This document shows positions 1 through 13,300 of a DNA stretch of 64,000 bases, piece by piece. The DNA is from Haematococcus lacustris (taxonomy: Eukaryota > Chlorophyta > Chlorophyceae > Chlamydomonadales > Haematococcaceae), in NCBI GenBank assembly GCA_030144725.1, contig JASKMD010000013.1:2566322-2630321 (forward strand), written 5' to 3'. Position numbers and translations under genes: made by a program. Within the stretch, counting starts at the first letter, position 1; each line of letters begins with the position of its first letter. The notes under the pieces were generated by a model. It saw nothing but the letters and a program-made list of their open reading frames with translations, searched no databases and was not told the origin of the DNA.

Positions 1-1300
1 ACGAGGCATGGTGAGGCCATTCGTGTGTACAACGCCGTGCCTGTGGGCACTGTGGTTAGTGCACAGGACCTCAAGCCACATGACACAGGCCCCAGTGCAG
101 GTGTGGCATGGTGAGGCATGGTGTGACATGGTGTGACTACATCAAGAGATCATGACGACATGCGAAATGTGTGCAACGCAGACGGGCACATGCCTTGTTA
201 TGATAATGACACATGCTACATTTCATGTATATATAATGTATGAAATACTTTTGTTACATACATGCTAAGCATCTGATATATATTAATATATGAATCTATA
301 ACATAACTCACTTGGACATGTGTGGCTCAGGCGACAGTGCCATTCACAAGCCTCAATCACTACCCCAGCCATGGAGTCGATGCCAGGGAAGACTGGTGTT
401 CACACCTGTGTGGTTGGTTGTTTCTTTTGGCCAGGCTAGAAGCCTTATAAGCATGTAGCTGTCAGTTATAATGGGGTGCCCAGTGGTCTAGGGGAAAAGT
501 GCCACCGGTGTGGGGTTAGTGGTCATCAAGGGTGCCGCCGAGAATGCTTCAATTTGATTGCAGCGGAGCAAACTCACCCACAGTCGCAATTTTCATGCTC
601 GCATTGCTCTGATGAATGGCCTGATGTGCAATGGTTGGCAGCAACGATTGGCTGTGTAAGCTGGTGTGGAGCATTTTCTTGGCCTCCTCCCCGGCCTCGT
701 CAGGGCTGCACGTCGCCGCATGCACATTTGCCCACCTGCTCGTAGCGCATCATGCTGCTTGCTCACGCTCTCCATCGCAGCGCTCATGTGTGGGAGGTGC
801 GGCCTTCATGCCTAGTCCCAGCCCGCAAGGCCAAATACTCTGTGATCTACCCGTCGCGCAGGTGGTTTGTCGGTGGAATATGGTTTCAGGATCACGCTCC
901 GGTCCGAATCACCGGGTTAACTATTATGAGTTGCTGCTATATGAGCTGTTCTCCAGGCAATGTAGGAACCTGACCTGGTGTTGTTTGTGCCTGGGCTTTC
1001 CAGGAGGGGCTGTCGCCTTTGGGTAACGACCGAGAGTACTGGGCCTCACTTGGCATGTGCCGAGCCCCGCTCTAGTGTCCAAGGTATCAGGCGGGCGGGA
1101 ATCGCTTCCGACAGACCTCGCTCTGCGCCCTGTGCTCCCTGGCGCGCATAGTCCCCGTTAGACTGCGGCGGCGGGGATGGCACGGCTCGGGACTCGCACT
1201 GCACCGCGACGCAGTCCGCGCCTCTTGCATGGTTTTGTTTCAAATCGATGCATGTATGTTTAGTGGGTTCCGGCACCAAGAGGCTGAGGAGAAGGCAGCG
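1..1300. other. Upstream region without an assignable gene
   Basis: No convincing gene is visible. Positions about 180-310 are strikingly AT-rich (several TATATA tracts) against the G+C-rich remainder, so a promoter or intergenic spacer is possible. An open frame at 476-745 (+) has a cysteine/histidine-rich stretch beginning CHRCGVSGHQGC, suggestive of a small zinc-binding motif, but it lacks other support and could be a relic of a mobile element. Confidence 0.4.
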
Positions 1301-1719
1301 ATGGGCAGCGATGGCCAAGCGATGAAAAGCCTGCTGCAGTCCCTTCGACAGGCCCTGAAAGCTGCCACGGAGGCTTGTAACACGCAGGCGGGCAGCAGCC
1401 AGCACAAAATCAGCGACCCCAAATGCCTGCAGCTACGACATGTGCTGCTTGCCCTCCTCGACGCTTGCGCGGAGCCGGGACAGGGTGGGTCTGCGTTCCA
1501 CATGCTCTGTTCCTTGCGCTGCCACATCCCGAGCCTCACCGCGCTTGCATCGAACTGAAGCATACGCTCAATCGCAGCGAGAGGTCGGGACATTACCACC
1601 ATCCTCACCGTCAGCGCATTCACGCTGGACAAGCTGCCTGGCGTGTTCAGCGAGGGTGCCGAGGCTGCCGTGGTGCACGGCCTGCTGCGCCTGGCCCTGG
1701 CGAACGCGGAGCAGCACAG
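1301..1719 (+). CDS. ATR: ATR-like exons 1-2 (N-terminal helical repeats)
   Basis: Exon 1 (ATG at 1301; donor after 1484, phase 1) encodes a helical segment with KSLLQSLRQAL and LRHVLLALLDAC. Exon 2 (1578-1719) continues in phase with ITTILTVSAFTLDKL and a leucine-rich helix, and ends phase 2, which matches exon 3. The assignment rests on phase continuity with the clear ATR exons downstream; these N-terminal residues are not diagnostic alone. Confidence 0.55.
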
Positions 1720-2920
1720 GTGGCTCACTGCAGCCTTGAAGCCTCCCCCCCGGCCCCCCCGGCCCCCCCGCCCCTGCCCCCTGGCCCCACCAGCAGATGA
1801 GGAGGACAGTGAGGCTGGAAATGGCACAGCACGCTAGCTAGCAGCAGGGGGGCGGGTGGAGGGGGGCGGGTGGAGGGGGGAGGGGGGAGGGGGGAGGGGG
1901 GAGGGGGGAGGGGGGAGGGGGGAGGGGGGAGGGGGGGGCCCCCTCTGCCTCACCCCCACCTCCAAGAGTGTACCTTGACACCCCCCTTCCCCTCAAAAGA
2001 TGCTGCGCAGCCAGAGTCAGAGGCCCAGACAGCAGTGATTGTCAGTGGCCAGCACCAGGCAGTCTCAAGCGGCAGCGGCAGGTCGGCGGGGTTGAGGGGC
2101 ATGCACCTGGCAGCAGCAGCAGCAGCGGCAGGAGGCAGGCGGGGTTGAGGGGCATGCACCTGGCAGCAGCAGCAGGCAGCAAGTTGCGGGCGGTTTGGTT
2201 ATGTGTTGTAATGGGCTCCAGGGGGAACAGCCGGGTGTGATGTGGTGTGCTGTGGTGTGACCCTATGCAGGGCGCTGATGAGCCAGGTGGTGGGTCTGGT
2301 GCTGCGAGTGCCGGTCAGCAGCCGGGCCCTGGAGCAGCAGCTGTGGTGCGCGGTGTACCAGGGGGCAGGGGAGCTGCTGACAGGTGCCTCACCCCTCACC
2401 CCTCACCCCTCACCCCTCACCCCTCACCCCTCACCCCTCACCCCTCACCCCTCACCTTCCACCATTTTCCTAACCCCCCCCCCCTGCCCTCTCCCCCCCT
2501 TGCCCTCTTACACCCCTGCCCTCTTACACCCCTGCCTGGCTTCAGACGCCCGGCAAGAGCTGGTGACGCTGTCCTGGCCTGAAAGCTCCAGCAGCAGCCC
2601 CCAGGCCCCAAGGGGGGGCCAGGTGCCAGCCTTCGAGGCGCTCAGTGAGCTGCACCGCCAGCAGCAGCGGCAGGCAGGGGAGGCAGCTGGGGGGGAGGGG
2701 AGGGTGGCCACGCAGGTTCCCCTTCACTCTGTGCCAGCTTGCTTGGTGAGTAATACTGTAGGGGCGGGGGGTGACCCCCGTGTCAGGGGAAGCTGCAGGG
2801 GAGGGGGTCGTGGGTGATGGTATGGCTAGCGGGGGTGGTTGGTCCCAGATGGGAGAGGAGGAAAGGATAGGTGTGGATGCTTCCACTGCTGGTTTTTTAC
2901 TACTCTAATGCGCGGTGGCA

Positions 2921-2951
<31 letters not shown>

Positions 2952-4284
2952 TTCAGCTAGACACAGCTGCCAGCCTGCCCCAGCGCCAGCCCCAGCCCAC
3001 TGCCCCAGGCACATGCACGCACGCTGAGGAGGGGCTGGGCTGAGTGGGGAGGGGGGTGTAGGAGTGGGAGGGGGAGGGGGGTGGGCGGTGGTGGTGGTGG
3101 GGGGGGAGTTTTGCAACCTAGGTGGTTGGCAGTCAGGTGCCACCAGCCCCTGGTGAGCCCCCCCATGCTGCTGCTGATGCAGGCAGTGGCGGGGCTGTGC
3201 AGCCAGCTGGTGCGTGGCCTGCTGCTGGCTCAGCCGCTGCTGCTGGGCCCCTGCACCCCCCCCAGCCTGGCCCAGGCACTGGAGCACTGCACCGCCTGCG
3301 CTGACCCCCTGCTGCAGGTCCGCAGCGCCACTGGGCCTGCCTGGATGCCCTGGATGGCCTCAGCAGTGGCTCGGGCTGGACCCTCCCTCCCTCCGGCCCG
3401 CCCACCCCCTGCTAGCTCCACAGGGCTACAGCTCAACCCCATCCAATAGACCACCCACCTGTCCCCTCAACCCCCCCTGCCCTGCCCCCTCCCCCCCCAC
3501 ACACCTGCCTCTCAGCTTGTGGCCCTGCCTCCACACCTAGCCCCTGGCTGCCCTGCCTGGGGCCCTGCCTGCCTGCTGCCCTCCCCCTCTGGCTGCAGGC
3601 CGAATGCTTTGAGGCTCTGGCTGTGGTGCAAGCTGTAGCAGGGCCGCCCGCAGCCTCCCCCCTGACTGGCCTCAGCCTCAGCACCTGGATGTTGCAGGTT
3701 GGCAGGGGGAGGGCTGAACAACCGGCAGCAGCAGGTGGAGGGGGCATGAGGGGGGGAGTAAAGGGGGGGGTAGGAGGAGGGGGGGGGGAGCATAGATCCA
3801 TATCCAGGCCCATACACAGCCTCCCCCTCCCCCTCCCCCTCCCCCAGCCACCCCCCTGCCACCCCACCCTTCTGCCCGCAGGCCTCCCTGCAGGGTCTGC
3901 TGTGTGTCCCCGCCCCAGCCTCCCTGCCCTGGCACCTGGGGCTGGAAGCGCTGCTGACTGCGTGCATCCAGGCACAGGCTGGGGCAGGGGGGGGGGGGGC
4001 TGGCGGGGGCGAAGGCGGGGAGGAGCAGTGGGGAGGGGAGGTGGGCCTGCTGCTGCTGGCAGGACCGCGCCTTGCCCAGCTGCTGACTGCGGCAGCTCTG
4101 AGGCCTGAGGCACCGCTGGGGGTGTCCGCCTGCTGCTGCAGGTCAGGGGGGGTTACTGGGACTAAGGGGGTGGGGGTGGAGGGCAGGTCAGGAGGGGAGG
4201 TGTAGGGGGGAGTGGAGGTCCCTAGGGGTGGGAGGGGCCTGCATTGCAGAAGGGGGGGCAGGAGGCCAGGGCTGGCTGGCTGTG

Positions 4285-4319
<35 letters not shown>

Positions 4320-7300
4320 AGGGTGCTGTCACTGCTGATGTCCCACTGCCCCCCCAGCATCCCCCAGGCCATACCCCTGATGCACCTGACCGTGCGGGCC
4401 ACCTGCCGCCCCCCCCACCCCAGGCCCTCCCGCCCCCCTGACCGCAGCTGCGCCTGGGGCTGCAGGGCAAGGGGGGGGTGCAGGGGCTGCAAGGGTGGCC
4501 TGGGGGGCGGCAGGGGGGGCTGGCCAGGCGGAGTCAGGCTGCCTCCAGCGCGCCCTGCTGCCCTGCATGGGGGCGCTGGCTGCATGGCTGCATGGCCAGC
4601 CCCTGGCCCTGGCCTGCCTGGCTGCCCAAGCTGTGATGTATGACATGGATATGGACGGCCCTCTGGAGGGAGGGGGCAGCTGCAGGGCAGGGCAGGCCGG
4701 GGCGGTCAGGCCGGGGGGTGGGGGGAGGGGCTGGGTGGCTGGGCTGGTCTGCGACCTCCAGGCAGCAGCAGTGGTGTGGGCTGGCGGGGGGGGAGGGGCG
4801 GGGGGGGTAGGCGGGGGGGCGGGGGCGGGTCAGCCTGCTGCTGTGGCTGACATTTCAGCAGCAGCTGAGGGAGGGGGAGGGGGAGGGGAGGTGGTGCTTG
4901 TGGGGGAGCGGACAGCAGCAGCAGCAGCAGCAGCGCTGGCAGCTGATGCCGATGTGGCTCCAGCTCGCAAGCGGCGGCGTGTCAAGATGAAGCAAACACA
5001 GATTGCCTGTGAGTGAGTCAGTGAGTGAGTGAGTGAGTCCCCTGTGTTGTGAGGGGTACCTGGTGTGCGGTTGTGCTGGTTTGGTGGTTGTGGTGGTTGT
5101 GGGTTGGTGGCGGTTGTGGTGGTGGCAGTAACCGCCAGGGTGTGTCCTGCAGGCTCTGTCTAGGGCCGGCCAGTTTAGGTCACACTGTTCCAAATGCTGG
5201 GTCACACTTGCAGTCACTCAAGAAGTGGGAGGCCCGGCAGACCCAGGTGGAGGAGCTCAGGACCAGCCGGCTGCTGGGGGGGAGAAAGCAGCAGCAGCAG
5301 CAGCAGCAGCAGGGGGGCGGGCAGCGGAGGCTGCATTGAGGACCTCTGTGCTGCAGCTGCTGCGTCAGGGTGGGCAGCGCCTGCTGACCTGCCAGCCTGA
5401 GGGGGCGGCAGTGGGGCACGCCCTGCTGCATGCCCTGATCAGCCTGCAGGCGCCGGCCGCCTTGACCCCTGCCTGGCCCTGGGCAGGGGCGGGGGCAGGG
5501 GCAGGGGCAGGGGCTGGGGGGGAGGCCCAGGGGCAGGGCCAGGAGGACCAGGAGGGGCAGGGGGGGTGGGAGGGGGTAGGTGGAGGCAAGGGGGGACAGG
5601 CGCCTGCTGCGGCGGCGGCGGCGGCGGGCATGCGGGCGATGGTGTTGGTGATGACGCAGCTGGGGCCAGTAGGGGAGGGCCCAGCCCCCTGTGAGCTGCA
5701 GGCCCTGCTGCTGCTGGCTGCTGACACCTGGCTGGCCCTGCGCCCCCCCGCCCCCCCGCCCCCCACCACTGCCCCACAGGGGGGTGACACCGCAGCCAGG
5801 GTGTTGCGGGACCCAACCGACACCAACCTAACCACCTCCCAAACCAACTTACCCGACAGTGCTGTTGAAGAGGAGGATGAGGTGCAAGGGGCTCAGGTGG
5901 AGCTGGCAGCCTGCTGTGTGCTGCTGCTGCTGCGGGGGGTGTCCCTGCATGGACCTACCTACCTCTCACTGCCGCTGGGGGGCCTGGCTGCTGGGGCAGC
6001 CCCCCCTCACCTCCCCCCCCACCCCTCCTCCCCCCCACCCCGCCACCCCACAGCCACGGCTGCCACCCGCTTACCTGGTGGTGTCACCCCAGCAGGCGGG
6101 GGAGAGGGAGGGGGGGGGGAGGGGGAGGAGGGGGGTGCCGGGGTATTCCCCCTAGGGGGCTGCTGGGGGGGCCTGCTGCGGCACCTGCTGCTGCATTGCG
6201 GGCAAGTGGCAGCAGCAGCAGCAGCAGGGGCTTGGCAGTGGGGGGGCGGGGGAGGGGGCGGCAGCCTAACCCGTCCTCCCCCCCCTCCCCCCACAGCAGC
6301 TGTAGGGGAGTGGGCGGGGTGGGTGGCGCACCGAGTAGAGAAGACGTGGAGCAGCAGGGGGGAGGGGGAGGGGGGGGCTGGGAGGGGGGGGGTGGGGGGA
6401 GGGGGGGCGGAGGGGGATGCCCAGGGGTTGAGGGGCAGGCAGCAGGCAGTGGACGGGGTGGCTGGGCGGGCGGCCCTAGTGGCTGCAGTCCAGGCAGGGT
6501 CAGGGCTGCTGGCTGCACTGCTGCAGGCGGGCAGCGGGGGGGCCTGTGTCCCAGGCCAGGCCCTGGCCCCCTACCCCCCTACCCCCTACCCCCCGGCCCC
6601 TGTGGGTGGAGCAGCAGAGGGGAGAGCGGGGGAGGCTAGGCTGACTTGGCCTGACCCTTGGCCCCCAAACTGTTCCATGTTTGCGGCGCTGGCCCCTCTC
6701 CTGCCTGGGCCCCCTGACATCCTGCCGGGGGGGCCTGCTGCTGCTGCTGCTGCCCCTGGTGGCTCTGCTGCTGCTTCTGGGGGGCCCTTGCAGCAGGGTG
6801 GTGAGCTGGGTGGGGGGATGAGAGCGCTGCTGGTGGCTGAGGTGGCGGCTGGCCTGGCTGCAGCGGCACTGGAGGGAGCCACGCCTGGTCAGCTGACCCA
6901 TGCTGGGTGAGCAAGGGGGGGGAGGGGGAGGGGGAGGGGGAGGGGGAGGGGGAGGGGGAGGGGGAGGGGGAGGGGGAGGGGGAGGGGGAGGGGGAGGGGG
7001 AGGGGGAGGGGGAGGGGGAGGGGGAGGGGGAGGGGGAGGGGGAGGGGGAGGCTGTGTCATGCTGTCATGAGCATTGTGCTCCCTACCTGACTCCGACCCC
7101 TCTCCTTGCCCCTCCTGCCTGCCCCTGACCCTGCCACGCCCTGCTCTTGCCCCCCCCCCCTGCCCCCCTGCACCACTGTTGCCTGCAGCACCACACGCGG
7201 TGTGCGCAGCGCCCTGCAGCTGCTCAGCAGTGCGCAGCAGCTGCCCTGCTGGGGCCAACCTGCGCAGCGCCTGGCAGCCGCCCACTGCCTGCACCTACTC

Positions 7301-10300
7301 ACCCGCACCTGCCAGGCCACGGCCCCGCAGCACCTGGCAGCCATGCTAGCCCAGGCCATTGCCTGCTGCTGTGAATGGTCAACACCTGCACTGCAGCCGC
7401 TGTCTGCGCTGGTCCCAACCACCTCAACCGCTGCCCACACCCTTGTCACACCTGCGTGGGTCGCAACCTCTTCAACTGCTGGGCAGGGGCAGGCTGGGGT
7501 GGGGGTGGGGGTGGAGGGGGACCTGGCCATGGGGCCTGCTGCTGGTGCAACTGTCAACCAACCAACTGCCAGGCGGTTGAGTTCTGGGGGGGCGGACACT
7601 ACTCCGGGGGCTGGTCCCAAGGCTGGGTCAGCAGGGGGAAGCAGCAGCAGGAGGGGGTCTGGCCGGCCCCCCACACCCGCCACCATGGTGGTGCCCCACC
7701 TCAGCAGCCCGGGGGGGGAGCCAGCAGCAGCGGCAGCAGCAGCAGCAGCAGCAGGGGGAGGGGGGGTCTGCCCCTGGCCCCCCCTGGCAGGCCCCTTTGG
7801 CCTGCTGCTCATGGAGGTGGTGGGACTGGGGGGGGCAGCCATGAGCCCTGGCAGCACCCTGGACGCTAAGGGGGGGGTGACCAGGCTGGCTCCCCCCACC
7901 CCTGCCCAGGCGGTGGGGGCCCAGGCCCAGGTTGTAGGGGTGCAGGCACTGGGGGCGTACCTGCAGGCTGCACCGGCCGCAGTGCTGGAGGGGGGTCAGC
8001 TGCTGCTGCAGCGGCTGATGAAGCTGCTGGTGGCTGACAACGGATGTGTGAGGCAGGTGTGAGGAAGAGGTGGGGGGGCGGGGGGGAAGCAGGCGGGGGA
8101 GGCGAGGAAGGGGGGGAGGAAGGGGGGGAGCAAGGCGAGGAAGGCGTGGGAGAAGGGAAGGGTGTGAGGGAAGCAGTTGGGAAGCAATGGGAAGATCAAT
8201 GTAGGAGAACATAGGAATGCAGGAGTGGGAGGGGGGAGGGAGGCATGGGGGGAGGGGCAGGAGGGGACAAGGGGTCAGGCCGCACCAGTTTCTTCCTGCT
8301 GCGATGTCCCCACCCTTCTCTGATGCTGGCGAGGCTGCCGTGTAAGGCTGCTGCCGCTTGCTCCTATCACACCTGCTGCCATTGCTGCCGTTGCCATCCT
8401 CCCAGCCATAGCAGCCCCTGCTGTTTCACTCTTTCTCTCACTCATGCATCGCCACAGGCCACAGGCCAGCTTCTGCACACCTACCTGCGCCTCCCCGTCC
8501 TCTTTGAGGCGTTTGGGGCGGGGGCTGCCAGCGTGCCCCACCACTTGGCAGTGGAGCAGCTGGGCGGAAGCTGGCTGCCTAATGCATCCGCGGCCCCTGC
8601 TCTGAGCACCACCCCTGAGGGCGGCATCATGGCAGCTGGCCATGGTGAGGGGGAGGCCTGGGTCCCCTGGGAGATGTGACTAGGGTTTAGAGTGAGGGTT
8701 TAGGGCTGAGGGGTTGTGAGGGGTGTAAGCGGCTGGGGTTCTGACCCAGGCTGTGAGTGTGGTTGCTGGTGGGGCCTGTGTGAGGCTGAAGCCATGAAGC
8801 ATGCGTTTGTGTGTCATGGGGAAAGTGTGTGGAGGGGAGGTGTGATTTGTGGGTGAAGGCCAGGGTCAGGGTCAGGAAACCAATGTCAGCGTGAGGGTTA
8901 CATATGCAACTATGCTTACATGCTTGGGTATTATGCAAGGAAATAGTTAAGAAAGTAAAGCTGTGTGAGCGCTGGCTGCAGGCGGTGCGGAGGGCGGGCA
9001 GGAGGTGGCGGAGCGTAAGGCTTGGGAGGAGGCGGTGAAGAGCTGCGAATCCAAGCTTGTCCAGGAGCTGCGCACGCTCATGGAGCCGCAGGGCGCGGGG
9101 TCGGGGGCGGACCAGGTGTGTGAAGCGGGGCACAGGCGCGGACGCGGCATCAGACGCCTGCCGTTGTCCCATCCGACGCCGAGGTTGTTTGCCGTTGTCG
9201 GTTGGTATCATAAACTGTGCGCAGAGGTCCGCGCAGCAGCCCATGTCCCCAACCGCCAGCTTCAACCCCGGGTCTGAGGCGAGGGCGTCAGTGCTACACG
9301 TCGCTGCCAGCCTGGTCGGCCGGCTCCGTAACAGCTTCGTGTCCTTGGTCCCTCTGCTGATGGTGGTCGGCAGCCTGGGCCGCGACGAGTTGGAGATGCG
9401 CGCAACCGCGTCCCAGGCGCTGGGCGACATCGCTGCCCGGGCCGGCACGACCCCCGCCGCCCTATTACTCCACTCGCCCAGCACCAAAGGCGTACTCGAC
9501 TACGTTGGGCGCCACATCGCGGACTCGCCGCGGCTCCTGCCAGAGCTTTCCCGGCTACTTCAAATGGACGACAGCGCTTTGGCGAGGGCCATCGTGCCGC
9601 ACGTGATCGGCTGGCTGTGCCTGCACCGCAAAGCTGACGCACTCGCGACGCTGGCCGAGCTGCTAGGCACCACGAGCCAAGCCTTGTTCGCGAACTACGC
9701 GGACCATGCGATCGCCTACGCGTTTTGGGTTGGGAATCAGCGTATTGGAGACTTTGTGGAGTTCGTGGACGCGCTGATGGCGCCGCAGGACGACGATTTC
9801 ATATCAGTTACGAAAGTTACCGCGAAAGACGTGGCACAGCAGGTGGGCATGGACCGCCTGACCGGTCAGCGCAATCTTGCATCTGGCCGCGCTTGCATAC
9901 CCGGAAACCCGATGCAGCGCTTGCATGCGCGACCAGGGGCGAACTTGGTGGGGCGCCTCTAAACACGGGTGGCCGTTTGAAATTGGCAAGACATAGGATG
10001 TGGACAAGGATGACTTGCCAACCTCACTCCCCCCTCACTCCCATCTCAATCTCCTCTCACTCCCACCTCACTCTAATGAATTTGGCTGGGTTGCAGGTCA
10101 TCTGGCAGGCGGGGCTGCCGCTACATTGGGACGGCACCTATGACCCTCCCTCAGACATCGTTGCCTGCAGCCATGACTACCTGGACGAGCTGGCCAAGAT
10201 CATGGGCCTCACTGGTGCGCCCCCACCACCCTGCCCCGCCCTCACCCCTGACCATGCTAATGTGACCCACCTGACCCACCTGCCCTGTGCCCCTCCCGCC

Positions 10301-13300
10301 CTCCATCACCTGCCCTGACACCCCTGACGCCCCTGACCCCCCCCACCCTGCTGCCCCCCTGCCACCTGCCCTGGCCCCTGACACCCCAGGCCCCACCCGG
10401 GCGGCTGAGCTGTTGAGTGGCCACCCGGTGGCAAACCTGCTGAAGGACTTTGGCGACAGCTTCAAGGGTGCCCCTCCCCCACCCCCTCCCCCTCCCCCTG
10501 CCGCCACCTTCACCTCCCACCCCACGGCAGGCGGGCCCCCCCAGCATTCAGGCCCAGGCGCTCCCAGCCCAGCAACTTCCCACCCCCACCCCTGCCCACC
10601 CCACCCTGCTGCTGCGGGGGGGAGTGGGGGAGGGGGTGGGGCTCATGCCAGTTCCCTGCCTGGTACCGCCCCTCCTGGCAGCGCTGTTGCCCATTCAGAG
10701 GGGTGGGGGCGCGGAAGGGGTGTGGGGGCAGAGCGGCGCAGCAGTCTGCTGCACGACAGCATCGAGGCCAAACAGCTGCACAGCCTGCGGGCGCTGTGCT
10801 GCTGCGTGTTGCTGCTGGGCCGCTTCCTCAGCGACTGGGTGTCACACATCATGGCGGTGCTCACGGCGGCGCTGAGGGACGTGCGCAGCCCCGCGGTCAA
10901 GCTGCAGGCCCTCACGGCCTGGCGGGTGTTTGTGGGGGCGCTGGCCGAGGCGGCTCCGACACTGATGGGGCGCATTGTGGTGCAGGTGGGTGGGGAGGGC
11001 GCAGGGGAGGGGTGGGACTCGAAGGGGTGGAAGGTGAGAGTTGAGAGTCGGTGTTGTCTAGGTCGGTAGGGAGGAGGGATGTGAAGGGGTGGGAGGGGGG
11101 GTGGGAGCAGGGGAGGGGTGAGAGCAGGGATGTGGGGGCCAGGTGAGTGAGGAGACAAGGTGGCTGGCTGAGTGTACGTCAGGGCGGCTATGGCCAGCTT
11201 CCCTCCCCCTGCTTGAGATCTCCCCCTCCCCTCCTCCTTTCTAAAAACTCTTGCCCTCGCCACCCCACTCTTCCTGCCCACCCCTGCCGCTGCGGCCTGC
11301 CCAGGTCGCTGTCGTGCTGCTGCCTGCCCTGGAGGAAGGGGGGGCGGGTCAGGGCCTGGCGGTGGCCATACTGGAGGACCTGGTGCTAACGCACCGCAGT
11401 CACACGGCGGCGGCCCTGGCGCGCATGCCCCCCCTGCCCAGCCTGCCCGGCCTGGAGCGCCTGCATGGGGTGCTGGGCCGCGAGCAGGGCAGCGGGCAGC
11501 AGGGCAAGCACCTCAAGTTGCTCATCTCTGCGCTCGAGCATGAGAGCCTGGCCGTCAGGTGGGGGGTCAGGGCGGGGGCGGGGGCAGGGGCGGAGGAGGC
11601 AATGGGGGTTGGGGAGGGGGGCAAAGGGGCAGGGGCATCCGAAGAGCTGTGACCCTGACCCTGGCCCTGGCCCTAACCCTGGCTCTGGCCCTGACCCTGG
11701 CCCTGGCCTTGGCCCTGACCCTGACCCTGACCCTGACCCTGACCCTGACCCTGACCCTGACCCTGACCTTGACCCTGACCCTGACCCTGACCCTGACCCT
11801 GGCCCTGGCAGGCACTCAGGCCTAGGGGAGCTGCGAGGTTTCCTGACCAAGCAACGCAAGTGGGTGGGCAACCTCCTGTCCGCAGCCCTGGGCATGGACA
11901 CGGCTGCATGGAACGGGCCCGGCGCAGAGGGGGGTGGGTGGCCAGCAGCAGCAGGCAGCCCTTCCTCGCCATCCGCCCTTGGCCATCCGGCACTGCCGAC
12001 TGCCTGTCCTGCGGTTGTTGCTGGTAGCGACATCAAGGCTTGGTGGCCTGCCTGCCTGTAACCGCTGCTGTGGGTGTAGCTGAGGGGAGAAGGGGGAGGG
12101 GTATATGGAGGGGCGTGGAGGGGTTGCTGTGGTTGCTGTGGTGGTTGTGGTGGTTGGGACAGTACCAAAAGCTGTTGTCACTAAATGACATACAGGGTGC
12201 CTTCCATACATATGCCCTGCTGGCTGTCTTCCCCTTCCCACTGCCTGGTTGTCACGCCTATCTGATGCAGCTTGCTTCCTCCCTATGGCGTGTTCCCTTC
12301 ATCACACCCTAATGCGTCAACACCCTAATACCCCAACACCCTACTGCCCTAACGCCCCAACACCCTACAGCACCCTAAGGTCCCTACAGGGCTGACACCC
12401 TAACACCCTACTGCCCAAACGCCCTGGCACCCTGGCTGCAGGGGTGGCGGGCGCTAGCCGGGGGCCTGGCAGCGGAGCCAGCCGCGTGCGGCCTGACGCT
12501 GCTGAGCTGCTGGGCTCCCTCATGGCCTCCTTGCTGCGCTGCTGCGAGAACGCCATGCGCACTCACCTGGGTATGAGCCTGAGGGACAGGTGAGCGTAAA
12601 GGTGGGAGGCGGGGGTGGAGGGCTGAGGAAAGAAGGGGAGGGGAGGGGAGGGGAGGGGGCAGATGTACTTAGATGTCAGCAACCACACTTGTAAGTCACT
12701 TGAGTGTCGGTCGCTTGGGTGCGACCACGCTGCAGCTTTGTCGCGGCGTACTGCCGCGGGTGAAGTGTGCCTCACACTTTCCGTGTCGTTTGGTGTGGTG
12801 GCAGGTGCGGTGAGTGCTTGGGGGCGCTGGGCGCCATTGAACCCGCGCGTCTCACCGTGACGCTGCAGCCACCGCTGCCGCTGGTGGATGGCGGAATAGA
12901 TGGCCAAGGCGTGGCCCGCATGGCCGTCACACGCCACTTGGTGCGCATCCTCACCACCACCAGCGACCTCGGCACGCTCGAGTTCGTCTCGTACGCAATA
13001 CAGGTGAGGGACAGGGTCAGGGCCAGGGCGTCCATGAGGTGCAGCTCCAGCACTACACCTCATTCCCGCTTCACCTCGTTTGCCACTTTCTAGTCCCTGA
13101 CTCCCAGCCCTGGTCCACTTGTACTGCTGACTCCTCGCCCGCTCTTGACTATCGCTGGCCTGGTCGCCGCGCAGGCCATCCTGCAGCACTATAGCCAGTT
13201 TCCCACCTCTGGTTCCCGCCCGCCCAAGTCCGCTTCTCGGCCGTCCTTGTCGGAGGCAACGGGGCTGGGCGACGCGAGCGGTGTGAGGGGGCTGTACTCA

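Noticed and set aside
631..1026. 131-codon frame upstream of ATR
   Set aside because: No recognisable motif, overlaps other frames, no splice or start context.
8690..8705. Two AGGGTTTAG-like words as an interstitial telomere
   Set aside because: Only two imperfect units inside an ATR intron.
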